Source: Chloroflexota bacterium (GTDB lineage Bacteria; Chloroflexota; UBA6077). Taken from it: a stretch of 15,040 bases of DNA. Of the stretch, positions 1 through 5,972 are shown one piece after another. The stretch lies in assembly GCA_021845945.1 (NCBI GenBank), contig JAJZRD010000074.1:1-15040 (forward strand). The letters run 5' to 3'. A program made the position numbers and the translations under genes. Every line of letters begins with the position of its first letter. Within the stretch, counting starts at the first letter, position 1. The notes under the pieces are model-generated. The model was not told the DNA's origin, searched no databases, and saw only the letters and a list, made by a program, of their open reading frames with translations.

Positions 1-1
1 C

Positions 2-1129
2 AGCGCCTACCTGGGGACCCTGGGCAGAGGGCTGGTGGAGTCGGTGCTGACGGTGCCGGGAGCCGTGAAGGGGCTGGGCGACGTCGAAACCTTCAGGTAC
101 GCGAGCCTGCTGTTCCTGCTGCGCGACCGCTCCTTGCGCCTCATCTCCGTCTGGAACCCGACCTATCTGGAGCTGCTGCTCGCGCCCCTGGGGAGGTGGT
201 GGGGCCGGCTGATAGCCGACGTGTCCCGCGGCGGCATCGACCCGCCGGCCGAGATCTCCCCGGGACTTCTTGAGGTGCTCGCCAGGACCCTACCACCCGA
301 TCCGGCGAGGGCACGGGAGTTGGCTCGCCTCTCGCCCTCCGGCTACCTGGGGATCTGGCCGGACCTCGGCCTCCTCAGCTGCTGGGCGGACGGGCCGTCG
401 AGGGGTTACGCCGAGCAGCTGGCCGCCCTCTTTCCCGGGGTACATCTTCAGCCGAAGGGCCTCCTCGCCACGGAGGCGTTTGTGACCCTGCCCATCCTGT
501 CGGCCCCCGCCCCGGTCCTCGCGGCGAGGTCCCACTTCTTCGAGTTCGTCCCGGACGGCGAGGGGGAACCCGTGCTGGCCCACGAGGTGGAGGTCGGGCG
601 CAGCTATTCCGTCGTCGTCACGACCGGTGGGGGATTCTACCGCTACCAGTTGAGGGACCGGGCGGAGGTGGTGGGGTTCTACCGAGGGCTCCCCTGCCTC
701 CGGTTCCTGGGCAAGACGGACCAGGTATCAGACTACTTCGGGGAGAAGCTGGAGGAGGGTTTTGTCGCCGGGGTCATCGCGGAGGTCCTCGCCTCCCGCG
801 GCTGCACGAGCAGCTTCACGCTCCTGGCGCCCGACGAGGATGCGACGGGCTTTCGCTACGTCCTGTACCTTGAGACCGAGACGGCGGACGTGCCTGCCGC
901 ATCGCTGGCAGAGGAGCTCGACCGCGGCCTGCGGCGCAACTTCCACTACGACTACTGCCGGCGTCTCGGACAGCTGGCCCCGGCCGAGGTCGTGCTGCTG
1001 CGTTCGGGGGCGTCCGAGCTATACCTGGATGCCTGCCGGGAGCGGGGACAGCGGCTGGGAAACATCAAACCGCTCACGCTGCAGAAGACGACCGGGTGGC
1101 GTCAGCGGTTCGAGGCCCTCCGCTACTGA
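2..1129 (+). CDS. GH3-family acyl-acid amido synthetase, C-terminal part (5' end outside window)
   Basis: The reading frame is open from base 2 to the TGA at 1127-1129, about 375 residues, so the N-terminus lies upstream. A GTG at 35 is only an internal candidate start. Recognisable GH3 segments, numbered from that GTG, are SVWNPTYLELL near 38-48, KGLLATEAFVTLPI near 141-154, HFFEFVP near 167, TTGGGFYRYQLRD at 196-208 and FLGKTDQVSDYFGEKLEEGFV near 224-244. The last two correspond to the adenylate-binding and hinge region of the ANL-type fold. Plant GH3 enzymes adenylate an acid such as a jasmonate or auxin and conjugate it to an amino acid. Bacterial members are common but their substrates are mostly unknown. 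Nothing downstream is co-directional within 4 kb, so no pathway context is visible. Confidence 0.88.
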   Translation, partial: SAYLGTLGRGLVESVLTVPGAVKGLGDVETFRYASLLFLLRDRSLRLISVWNPTYLELLLAPLGRWWGRLIADVSRGGIDPPAEISPGLLEVLARTLPPDPARARELARLSPSGYLGIWPDLGLLSCWADGPSRGYAEQLAALFPGVHLQPKGLLATEAFVTLPILSAPAPVLAARSHFFEFVPDGEGEPVLAHEVEVGRSYSVVVTTGGGFYRYQLRDRAEVVGFYRGLPCLRFLGKTDQVSDYFGEKLEEGFVAGVIAEVLASRGCTSSFTLLAPDEDATGFRYVLYLETETADVPAASLAEELDRGLRRNFHYDYCRRLGQLAPAEVVLLRSGASELYLDACRERGQRLGNIKPLTLQKTTGWRQRFEALRY

Positions 1130-1157
1130 GCAGCTGGCCCCAGATAGTCTGCCCTTC

Positions 1158-1231
1158 GTCACCCCCGCGAAAGCGGGGGTCCAGGACACCACCGCGGGAG
1201 GACCCTGGATGCCCGCCTTCGCGGGCATGAC
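1158..1231. repeat. MITE/REP-like palindromic element with about 28-bp imperfect terminal inverted repeats
   Basis: The left end GTCACCCCCGCGAAAGCGGG and the right end CCCGCCTTCGCGGGCATGAC are imperfect inverted copies around a short spacer holding CCACCGCGGGAGG. Each arm contains its own small hairpin (CCCGC-GAAA-GCGGG on the left). If translated it gives peptides such as PAKAGVQ and MPAFAGMT, which are typical of this dispersed bacterial repeat and create false ORFs. It lies 28 bases after the GH3 stop codon. Confidence 0.8.
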
Positions 1232-1349
1232 GACGAATTGTATACGCGATCTCAGGCCAGATGCTCAGAAGGCAACGCTGGCATTTGTCACCTCTATCAG
1301 CCTTATCTTCCGAAGTTTGAGATGGGATGACCAGGCCCTGACGATGCGA

Positions 1350-1375
1350 GAGGGGCAGCCACTCGGCTGCCCCTC
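1350..1375. terminator. Strong hairpin, possible terminator
   Basis: GAGGGGCAGCC, loop ACTC, GGCTGCCCCTC is a perfect 11-bp stem with a 4-base loop. It is followed by AACTGCTTTA, which is only weakly T-rich. It lies about 220 bases after the GH3 stop, so it could end that transcript or be another dispersed palindrome. A protein-coding role is not supported. Confidence 0.45.
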
Positions 1376-1429
1376 AACTGCTTTACTGATGTGCGAACTG
1401 GTCCTGCGAATTGCCCGCGTGCGGTCTAA

Positions 1430-1580
1430 CCCGGATTATTCATCGGCTTGTAAACGCATCCTTCACGGGTGCGCGTAGCCAAGTTCGGCAGAGCGTAGCT
1501 CCACCACGTGGACCGCGCAGGCGTAAAGCCTGCGGCTACAGGCTTGATCTCTTGCCCTCCGCGGCCGTGAATAATGCAGG
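1430..1580. repeat. MITE-like element with GGATTATTCA/TGAATAAT ends, containing a REP-like double hairpin
   Basis: The ends CCCGGATTATTCATCGG and CCGTGAATAATGCAGG are imperfect inverted repeats about 150 bases apart. Inside, 1450-1541 holds two hairpins: CGCATCC-TTCAC-GGGTGCG (imperfect) and CGCAGGC-GTAAA-GCCTGCG. The inner part matches, in reverse complement, the repeat at 4600-4692. The element occupies most of the gap between the GH3 gene and the end of pspA. No gene was seen in it. Confidence 0.65.
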
Positions 1581-1585
1581 CTAAT

Positions 1586-1601
1586 TCTGCCAATCGGCAG
1601 A
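1586..1601. terminator. Small hairpin after the pspA stop, weak terminator candidate
   Basis: TCTGCC-AATC-GGCAGA is a 6-bp perfect stem 10 bases beyond the pspA stop codon on the minus strand, followed there by ATTAG. It is short and lacks a real T tract. It could equally be the edge of the adjoining repeat. Confidence 0.3.
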
Positions 1602-1610
1602 GTAGCTCCC

Positions 1611-2285
1611 TTACGCCCCCTGCTCGGGCTTCTTCAGCTTTGCCTTCAGCTCCTCCAGCTGCTGATCGACGTCGCTGCTCTTCTCCAGGGCGGCGAACTT
1701 GTCCTCCAGGGTGTCGGTGTCCAGCTCGGCCGCGGCCTTGGCCCGGGCCTCCTTCTCCTCCACCCTGTCCTCCATCCGCTCGAAGCCGTCGAGGGCGCTC
1801 GCCTTGCCGATGCCGGCCATGGTGTCGTGGATCTTCTGCTCGGCATCCGCCCGGCGGCTGCGGGCGATCAGCAGGTCCTTCTTCCGCTCGGCCTCGTCGA
1901 GCTTGGCCTCCAGCTTCTGCAGGGCTTCCTTCAGCACCTCTACCTGCTGCTTCTGCTCGTCGTACTGGGTCTTGTAGCCGTCCGCGGTGCTCTGGAAGCT
2001 GTTGCGCCGCTGGAGGGCCTGCTTGGCCAGATCGTCCTCGCCCTTGTTCACCGCCAGCTCAGCCTTCTTCTGCCACTCGGTCGCCTCCTCCTGGTTCTGC
2101 AGGTAGCGCTGATACAGCTTCTGCTCGTCGGCAATGGAGGCGGCGACCTGGGTCTTCACCTGCATCAGCTGGTTCTGCATGTCCAGGATGTACTGCTTGA
2201 TCATCTTCTCGGGGTCTTCCGCGCGATCCAGCAGATCGTTGATGTTCGCCCGCACCAGGGTTCCGACTCTGTCCAGTAGACTCAC
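1611..2285 (-). CDS. pspA: PspA/IM30 (ESCRT-III-like) membrane-maintenance protein
   Basis: This 224-residue protein has the normal length of the PspA/Vipp1 family. It opens with the amphipathic N-terminal helix (SLLDRVGTLVRANINDLLDRAEDPEKMI) and continues with QYILDMQNQLMQVKTQVA and the EQKLYQRY...AELAVNKGEDDLAKQAL hairpin. The rest is long coiled coil, ending in QQLEELKAKL. Family members oligomerise on stressed membranes and limit proton leakage or help remodel lipid. The start is GTG at 2285, preceded by GAGAGGAGACGAAA as ribosome binding site. It is the last gene of the co-directional run regulator, short PspA, NfeD, flotillin, PspA. A tandem-repeat hairpin separates it from the flotillin gene by 101 bases. 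Confidence 0.95.
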   Translation of the reverse strand: MSLLDRVGTLVRANINDLLDRAEDPEKMIKQYILDMQNQLMQVKTQVAASIADEQKLYQRYLQNQEEATEWQKKAELAVNKGEDDLAKQALQRRNSFQSTADGYKTQYDEQKQQVEVLKEALQKLEAKLDEAERKKDLLIARSRRADAEQKIHDTMAGIGKASALDGFERMEDRVEEKEARAKAAAELDTDTLEDKFAALEKSSDVDQQLEELKAKLKKPEQGA

Positions 2286-2307
2286 TTTCGTCTCCTCTCT
2301 CTCCCAG

Positions 2308-2376
2308 TTCTGAGTTCTGGGTTCTTGGTTCTGAGTTCTCAGTCCCGAGTACCCAGAACTCAGAACTCAGAACCCC
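2308..2376. repeat. 7-mer tandem repeat array arranged as an inverted repeat
   Basis: The gap between flotillin and pspA holds TTCTGAG-type heptamers. The 12-mer GTTCTGAGTTCT at 2328-2339 has its exact reverse complement at 2355-2366 and again at 2362-2373. Transcribed within the operon this would form a hairpin between the two genes, which might attenuate or stabilise part of the mRNA. The same style of repeat occurs near 10830, 14130 and 14880. Confidence 0.85.
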
Positions 2377-2386
2377 TTCCGTTGTC

Positions 2387-3814
2387 CTATGCAGTTGGTG
2401 ACTTCTCCTCGCCGTTGACGGTGGTGAGGCCGGGCACCTTGCCCATCAGTTCGCCCACCTTCATGCCCGACAGGGTCTCGAAGAGGGCCGGTACCTGCGC
2501 GATCATCTTCGCGACGTCGCCGGTGATCTGGCTGGCCCCCAGCCCGCCCTGGCCGTCCCCGGTGGATACGATGGTGATCTTGTCCACCTTGGACAAGGGC
2601 TCCGCCATGGCCCGCACCACCTCCGGGAAGCCGGTGAGCAGCTTGTCGAGGACGGCGGCCTGATTGTACTGGTGGAAGGCGGCCGCCTTCACCGTCATCG
2701 CCTCCGCCTCCGCCTGCCCCTTCGCCCTGATGACCTCGGCCTCGGCGAAACCCTGCGCCCTGATCGCCTCCGCCTGGCCCTCGGCCTCTATGGCCAGCTT
2801 CTGCTTCTCGGCCTCGGCCAGCGCCTCGATCTTCTGGCGCTCTATCTCCGCCGCCTTCAGCACGGTGGCGATCAACTCATTCTCGCGTCGAGCGATCTCG
2901 GCTTCCTGCACCTTGACCTGCTCGATCTTCTCCACCTGCTGGACCTTGACCTGCTCCGCCATTACCTGCTGCTGCATGACGTTGGTCTGGATCTCGTAGG
3001 ACTTGTCTGCCTGGGCCTGGGCTTTCTTGACTGAAGCCTCGAAGTCGGCCTTCTTCATGTCCAGGTCCCTGGTTGCCTCGGCCTGCTTGGCCATCGAGGC
3101 GGTCTCGGCAATCACCCTCTCCTGGTCGGCCTGTGCCTTGGCGATGGCCGCCTCGCGCATGGCGTTGGCCCGCCGGATGGCCGTGTCCCGCTCGGCCTCC
3201 GCCGCCGCCACGTCGGCGTCCCTCTTGATGCGGGCCACGTCCGGGCGGCCCATGTTGGAGATGTACTCGTTCTTGTCGCGCACCTCCTTGATGGTGAAGG
3301 ACACCACCTCCAGCCCCATCTTGCTCAGGTCTTCGGCGCAGGTGCTGCGCATCTTGCCGCCCACCATCTCGGGCTCTTTGACGATCTGCTCCACCGTCAA
3401 CTGGCCGACGATCCCCCTCAGGTGGCCCTCCATCACCAGACGGATCAGCCCCTCCCTCTCCTGGGGTTCCTTGCTGAGCAACTGCTCGGCCGCCGTCCTG
3501 ATGCTGTCTGGATCCGACTTCACCTTGATCTGGGCCACGGCCTCGACAGTCACGGCGACACCCTGCTGAGTATACAGGTCCTGCTGGGGAGCCACGTCGA
3601 AGGACATCAACTCCAGCGACAGCTCCTGGCAGCTCTGCACCATGGGCAGGACGATGACCCCGCCCCCCTGCACGATCTTGTTGCCACCAAATCCGTAGAC
3701 GATCAGCGCCTCGTTGGGGCCAACCTTGCGAAACATCCGGGCGGCGATCAGAAGGATCATCAGGATCGCCAGAACCGCCAGGCTCGCGATGATCAACACT
3801 TGGCCAAAAAACAC
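2387..3814 (-). CDS. Flotillin-like SPFH/band-7 membrane scaffold protein
   Basis: This 475-residue protein has the usual size of the FloT/YuaG family. Residues 5-26 form a hydrophobic membrane anchor (IIASLAVLAILMILLIAARMF). They are followed by VGPNEALIVYGFGGNK and the SPFH domain to about residue 190. A long Ala/Glu/Lys/Gln coiled coil runs from about 195 to 385, with the typical EAEGQAEAIRAQGFAEAEVIRAKGQAEAEA-type repeats. The C-terminal flotillin segment begins near AAFHQYNQAAVLDKLLTGFPEV. Flotillins form membrane scaffolds linked to lipid order and envelope stress. The start is GTG at 3814 with GAGGAGG seven bases before it. The NfeD-like gene ends 36 bases upstream and PspA follows, matching the well-known NfeD/flotillin/PspA association. 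Confidence 0.95.
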   Translation of the reverse strand: MFFGQVLIIASLAVLAILMILLIAARMFRKVGPNEALIVYGFGGNKIVQGGGVIVLPMVQSCQELSLELMSFDVAPQQDLYTQQGVAVTVEAVAQIKVKSDPDSIRTAAEQLLSKEPQEREGLIRLVMEGHLRGIVGQLTVEQIVKEPEMVGGKMRSTCAEDLSKMGLEVVSFTIKEVRDKNEYISNMGRPDVARIKRDADVAAAEAERDTAIRRANAMREAAIAKAQADQERVIAETASMAKQAEATRDLDMKKADFEASVKKAQAQADKSYEIQTNVMQQQVMAEQVKVQQVEKIEQVKVQEAEIARRENELIATVLKAAEIERQKIEALAEAEKQKLAIEAEGQAEAIRAQGFAEAEVIRAKGQAEAEAMTVKAAAFHQYNQAAVLDKLLTGFPEVVRAMAEPLSKVDKITIVSTGDGQGGLGASQITGDVAKMIAQVPALFETLSGMKVGELMGKVPGLTTVNGEEKSPTA

Positions 3815-3850
3815 TGCGAATCCTCCTCGAACATCGGCGCAGATACTGCG

Positions 3851-4555
3851 CTACCCTTTGCGTACGTAGCTGCTCCACGGCTCCACGTAGGCTATGCCCC
3901 GCTCGTAACGAACGATCACCACCTCCGTTCCGTGTTCTATGGCGCTGCCGTCCACGCTCCTGGCGCCGTCGCTGTGGCGGCTACCGCCCTTGCTGTAGAC
4001 TACCTCCCCCACCATCCCAGGCTTGATGGCGATGGTCACCTCGGCAACGGTTCCCTCCATCCGGTAGTCGGCCGGATCCAGGACCCGCTGCCCCGGCACC
4101 AGAACCCTCGCCAGGAAGTAGAAGATGATCGCCCCTCCCGCCAGGCCTGCCAGGGAGGCAGCTACGATGCTGGCCAGCCCCCAGAGGCCGGCGTACACCC
4201 TCAGCAGGTAGCCGGCACCCCCGAACCAGGTGAGGAACGCCATGGCGGTGCTCAGGTTGAGGGGTGATACCCCGTGGCCGGCGTGGTGCCCCGAAGAGGT
4301 ACCGTTACCGGCGCCGTCCGCACCCAGCCGGGGGTCGGTCGCTCCCCCGGCCTCCCCGCCCTCGATCCCTGCACCATCACCTGCCCCATGGTGCAGCCCT
4401 TCCAGACCACCGTGGCCCCCATCTCCATGAGACAGTCCGGGCAGGTGCAATGTGTCATGGGTTAGCCCCAGGAAGAGCGAGGCGAAGACGAACAGGAAAC
4501 CCACGGCGAAACAGGTCAGATAGAAGGCAGCCATGGCATCGGGTATAGGGAACAT
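3851..4555 (-). CDS. NfeD-like membrane protein with OB-fold C-terminus and His/Gly-rich loop
   Basis: This protein has 234 residues. Residues about 8-32 form a first membrane segment (FYLTCFAVGFLFVFASLFLGL). Residues about 33-100 are a Gly/His/Asp-rich loop with HGDGGHGG, LHHGAGDG and GHHAGHG. Two or more membrane segments then run from about 103 to 155 (AMAFLTWFGGAGYLL, LASIVAASLAGLAGGAIIFYFLARVLV). A soluble beta-rich tail follows (MEGTVAEVTIAIKPGMVGEVVY...GTEVVIVRYERGIAYVEPW), which fits the NfeD/YuaF OB-fold. Such proteins partner flotillins in membrane microdomains. The ATG at 4555 has GGGAGGTGA at suitable spacing. The flotillin gene begins 36 bases after its stop. The His-rich loop is unusual and may bind metal (inference). 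Confidence 0.88.
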   Translation of the reverse strand: MFPIPDAMAAFYLTCFAVGFLFVFASLFLGLTHDTLHLPGLSHGDGGHGGLEGLHHGAGDGAGIEGGEAGGATDPRLGADGAGNGTSSGHHAGHGVSPLNLSTAMAFLTWFGGAGYLLRVYAGLWGLASIVAASLAGLAGGAIIFYFLARVLVPGQRVLDPADYRMEGTVAEVTIAIKPGMVGEVVYSKGGSRHSDGARSVDGSAIEHGTEVVIVRYERGIAYVEPWSSYVRKG

Positions 4556-4599
4556 CGTCGATCACCTCCCAGGTCAACCACGATGGGAAGGCCGCACGC

Positions 4600-4692
4600 T
4601 GTAGCCGCAGGCTTTAAGCCTGCGCCGATCTCGTGCCGTGGCGCTATCCCGGCGAGCGTGGCCACGCGCACCCGTGAAGGGTGCGGCTACAC
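4600..4692. repeat. REP-like double-hairpin repeat, inverted copy of 1450-1541
   Basis: Two hairpins are visible: CGCAGGCTT-T-AAGCCTGCG and CGCACCC-GTGAA-GGGTGCG, both preceded or followed by GTAGCC/GGCTAC. Reverse complementing 1450-1541 gives the same two modules in the same order with a diverged 40-45 base centre. It fills most of the 143-base gap between the short PspA gene and the NfeD-like gene. Confidence 0.8.
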
Positions 4693-4698
4693 TGGTCG

Positions 4699-5238
4699 TT
4701 AACTCCTGCCGAGTCGTTGCTTCAGTTCGGCCAGCTGTCGCTCCAACAGATCCTCGCGCTCCAGGGCCTCCAGCTTCTCCGCGAGCGCGTCTCTTTCCAG
4801 TTCAACCCGGGCGGCCAGCTGCGCCCGTTCCGCCCTGGACCGTTCCTCCTGCTGCTCGATGCGAGAGAGGGCGTGTTCCACCTCCCTCACGTCCGGCAGC
4901 CGTCCGGCAGCCATAGGTTGCTGGCGGGCGCGCATCTCCAGCTCTCGGAGTCGCACCTTCGTGGCCTCCACGTACTCCTTCTGCGTCAGGTACTGCTGGT
5001 GAAGCTGCGAGGCCCTGGCGTTATGGTCGCTGGAGCGACCCAGGGCCGCTCTGGCCAGCTCCTCGGATCCTTCTCTACTACTGAGAGCCAGCTCTGCCCT
5101 TCGGCTCCATCGTTGGGCCTCGCGACTCGCCTCGGAGTATCGCTGGTACAGCCGCTGTTCCTCAACCACGGCCTCCAGCAGGAGCCGCTTTATCTCTATC
5201 AACTGGGAGCGGATATCTTGAACCTCCCCGCTGCTCAT
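4699..5238 (-). CDS. Shortened PspA-like coiled-coil protein lacking the N-terminal amphipathic helix
   Basis: The 179 residues are almost wholly helical and charged. EEQRLYQRYSEASREAQRWSRRAELAL...SEELARAAL closely parallels EQKLYQRYLQNQEEATEWQKKAELAV...EDDLAKQAL in the PspA at 1611-2285. The C-terminal RQLAELKQRL parallels QQLEELKAKL. The first 40 or so residues of PspA, including the membrane-binding helix, are missing, and the central coiled coil is shorter. It may therefore be a soluble or adaptor paralog rather than a membrane polymer (inference). The ATG at 5238 is preceded by AGAGGAG. It starts 33 bases after the XRE regulator stop and is surely cotranscribed with it. Confidence 0.82.
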   Translation of the reverse strand: MSSGEVQDIRSQLIEIKRLLLEAVVEEQRLYQRYSEASREAQRWSRRAELALSSREGSEELARAALGRSSDHNARASQLHQQYLTQKEYVEATKVRLRELEMRARQQPMAAGRLPDVREVEHALSRIEQQEERSRAERAQLAARVELERDALAEKLEALEREDLLERQLAELKQRLGRS

Positions 5239-5271
5239 GCCACTGCGCTCCTCTCTAGCCGCCGTGACCCG

Positions 5272-5751
5272 CTAGTCTCCAATAACTCGTCCCATTTCTC
5301 CTTCGATGCGAGCGAGTTCCGAAGGAGGTAACTCCAACAGCCGGTCCAGCAGGGTGACGAATCGCATGGGGTCCTCGGCTCGAGCGATCTTGAACAGCAG
5401 GTGAGCCAGATAGGGCTCATCCCGCAGCACCTCGGCCTGGCTGAGAAACCAGCCCCGCAGACCCCCGGGCCTGGAGGGCAGCTCGGTGCGGAGCCCCACC
5501 TCGAACCCCTCCGGGTCGTCCACCAGGTAGCCCGGTAGAACCTGGAAGAAGCGGGCCAAAAGCTCCCGGGTCCTGGCGGTCATGTGGACCCTGGATCCCC
5601 CCTCCAGCTGGCAGAGGTAGGGGTGGCTGACGGCCTCGCCCAACTCCTGCCGCATGGCGCGCACCATCTCGGCCTTGGTCATCGCCCTGCCCAGTCCCCT
5701 CTGAAGGCCCTCCAGATAGCGGAGGTGCTGGAGCTTCTCGCCGAGCCTCAT
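5272..5751 (-). CDS. XRE-type helix-turn-helix transcriptional regulator
   Basis: The protein has 159 residues from the ATG at 5751, preceded by AGAGGAGGAAGG. A longer TTG-start reading from 5790 would run through the promoter and operator and is rejected. The DNA-binding domain lies at about residues 20-75: MTKAEMVRAM...VSHPYLCQLEGGSR matches the helix-turn-helix pattern of XRE/Cro proteins, and LLARFFQVLPGYLVDDPEG matches the usual end of the domain. The C-terminal half (FLSQAEVLRDEPYLAHLLFKIARAEDPMRF...LLELPPSELARIEGEM) is helical, of no known function to me, and probably dimerises or senses. Its position at the head of the PspA/flotillin run and the inverted repeat over its own promoter suggest an autoregulated controller of this locus. 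Confidence 0.85.
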   Translation of the reverse strand: MRLGEKLQHLRYLEGLQRGLGRAMTKAEMVRAMRQELGEAVSHPYLCQLEGGSRVHMTARTRELLARFFQVLPGYLVDDPEGFEVGLRTELPSRPGGLRGWFLSQAEVLRDEPYLAHLLFKIARAEDPMRFVTLLDRLLELPPSELARIEGEMGRVIGD

Positions 5752-5758
5752 CCTTCCT

Positions 5759-5801
5759 CCTCTTGCAATTTGCAAGGCATGGTATAGCAAATTGCAAGAG
5801 G
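5759..5801. promoter_or_regulatory. Perfect 15-bp inverted repeat, likely operator of the XRE regulator
   Basis: CCTCTTGCAATTTGC at 5759-5773 is exactly reverse-complementary to GCAAATTGCAAGAGG at 5787-5801, with a 13-base spacer. One arm fills the -35/-10 spacer of the regulator promoter and the other begins at the predicted start of transcription. Binding at either arm should block RNA polymerase. The arms are AT-rich in an otherwise GC-rich sequence. Confidence 0.8.
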
Positions 5802-5809
5802 TATGTCAA
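5774..5809 (-). promoter_or_regulatory. Sigma70-like promoter of the XRE regulator operon
   Basis: On the minus strand TTGACA (5804-5809) and TATACC (5781-5786) are separated by exactly 17 bases. Transcription is predicted to start near 5774, giving a leader of about 23 bases to the ATG at 5751. The promoter is overlapped by the 15-bp inverted repeat at 5759-5801. Confidence 0.78.
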
Positions 5810-5972
5810 GCCCCTCATTCGCCCGTTGTGCCCCCTTCGGGCGAGCCCAACCCTTCAGAACCCGGGCCGTCCTGCCGATATTTCCTGTGGGTGGACGATC
5901 TCTACCTGTAAAGCGTTAAGCTGAATCCCCCGAGCGCCGGACAGGGTCGTTCGGCGGAAAGGAGTTGCCCTC
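5810..5972. other. Intergenic stretch between divergent regulator and chemoreceptor
   Basis: Apart from the regulator promoter there is an imperfect hairpin TCGCCCG...CGGGCGA near 5819-5844. The ribosome binding site AAAGGAG at 5958-5964 lies eight bases before the GTG of the chemoreceptor. I see no convincing promoter for the plus-strand gene. Confidence 0.5.

Noticed and set aside
762..1478. A 238-codon plus-strand ORF overlapping the end of the GH3 gene
   Set aside because: It is an Arg/Ser/Pro-rich frame shadow of GH3 that then runs through the palindromic repeat at 1158-1231 (PAKAGVQ, MPAFAGMT).
5752..5790. N-terminal extension of the XRE regulator from a TTG at 5790
   Set aside because: It would place the coding start inside the promoter/operator, while the ATG at 5751 has a near-perfect ribosome binding site.
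5874..5881. GCCGATAT as a flagellar sigma28 -10 box for the chemoreceptor
   Set aside because: No TAAA-like -35 sits at the required distance (TCAG is found there).
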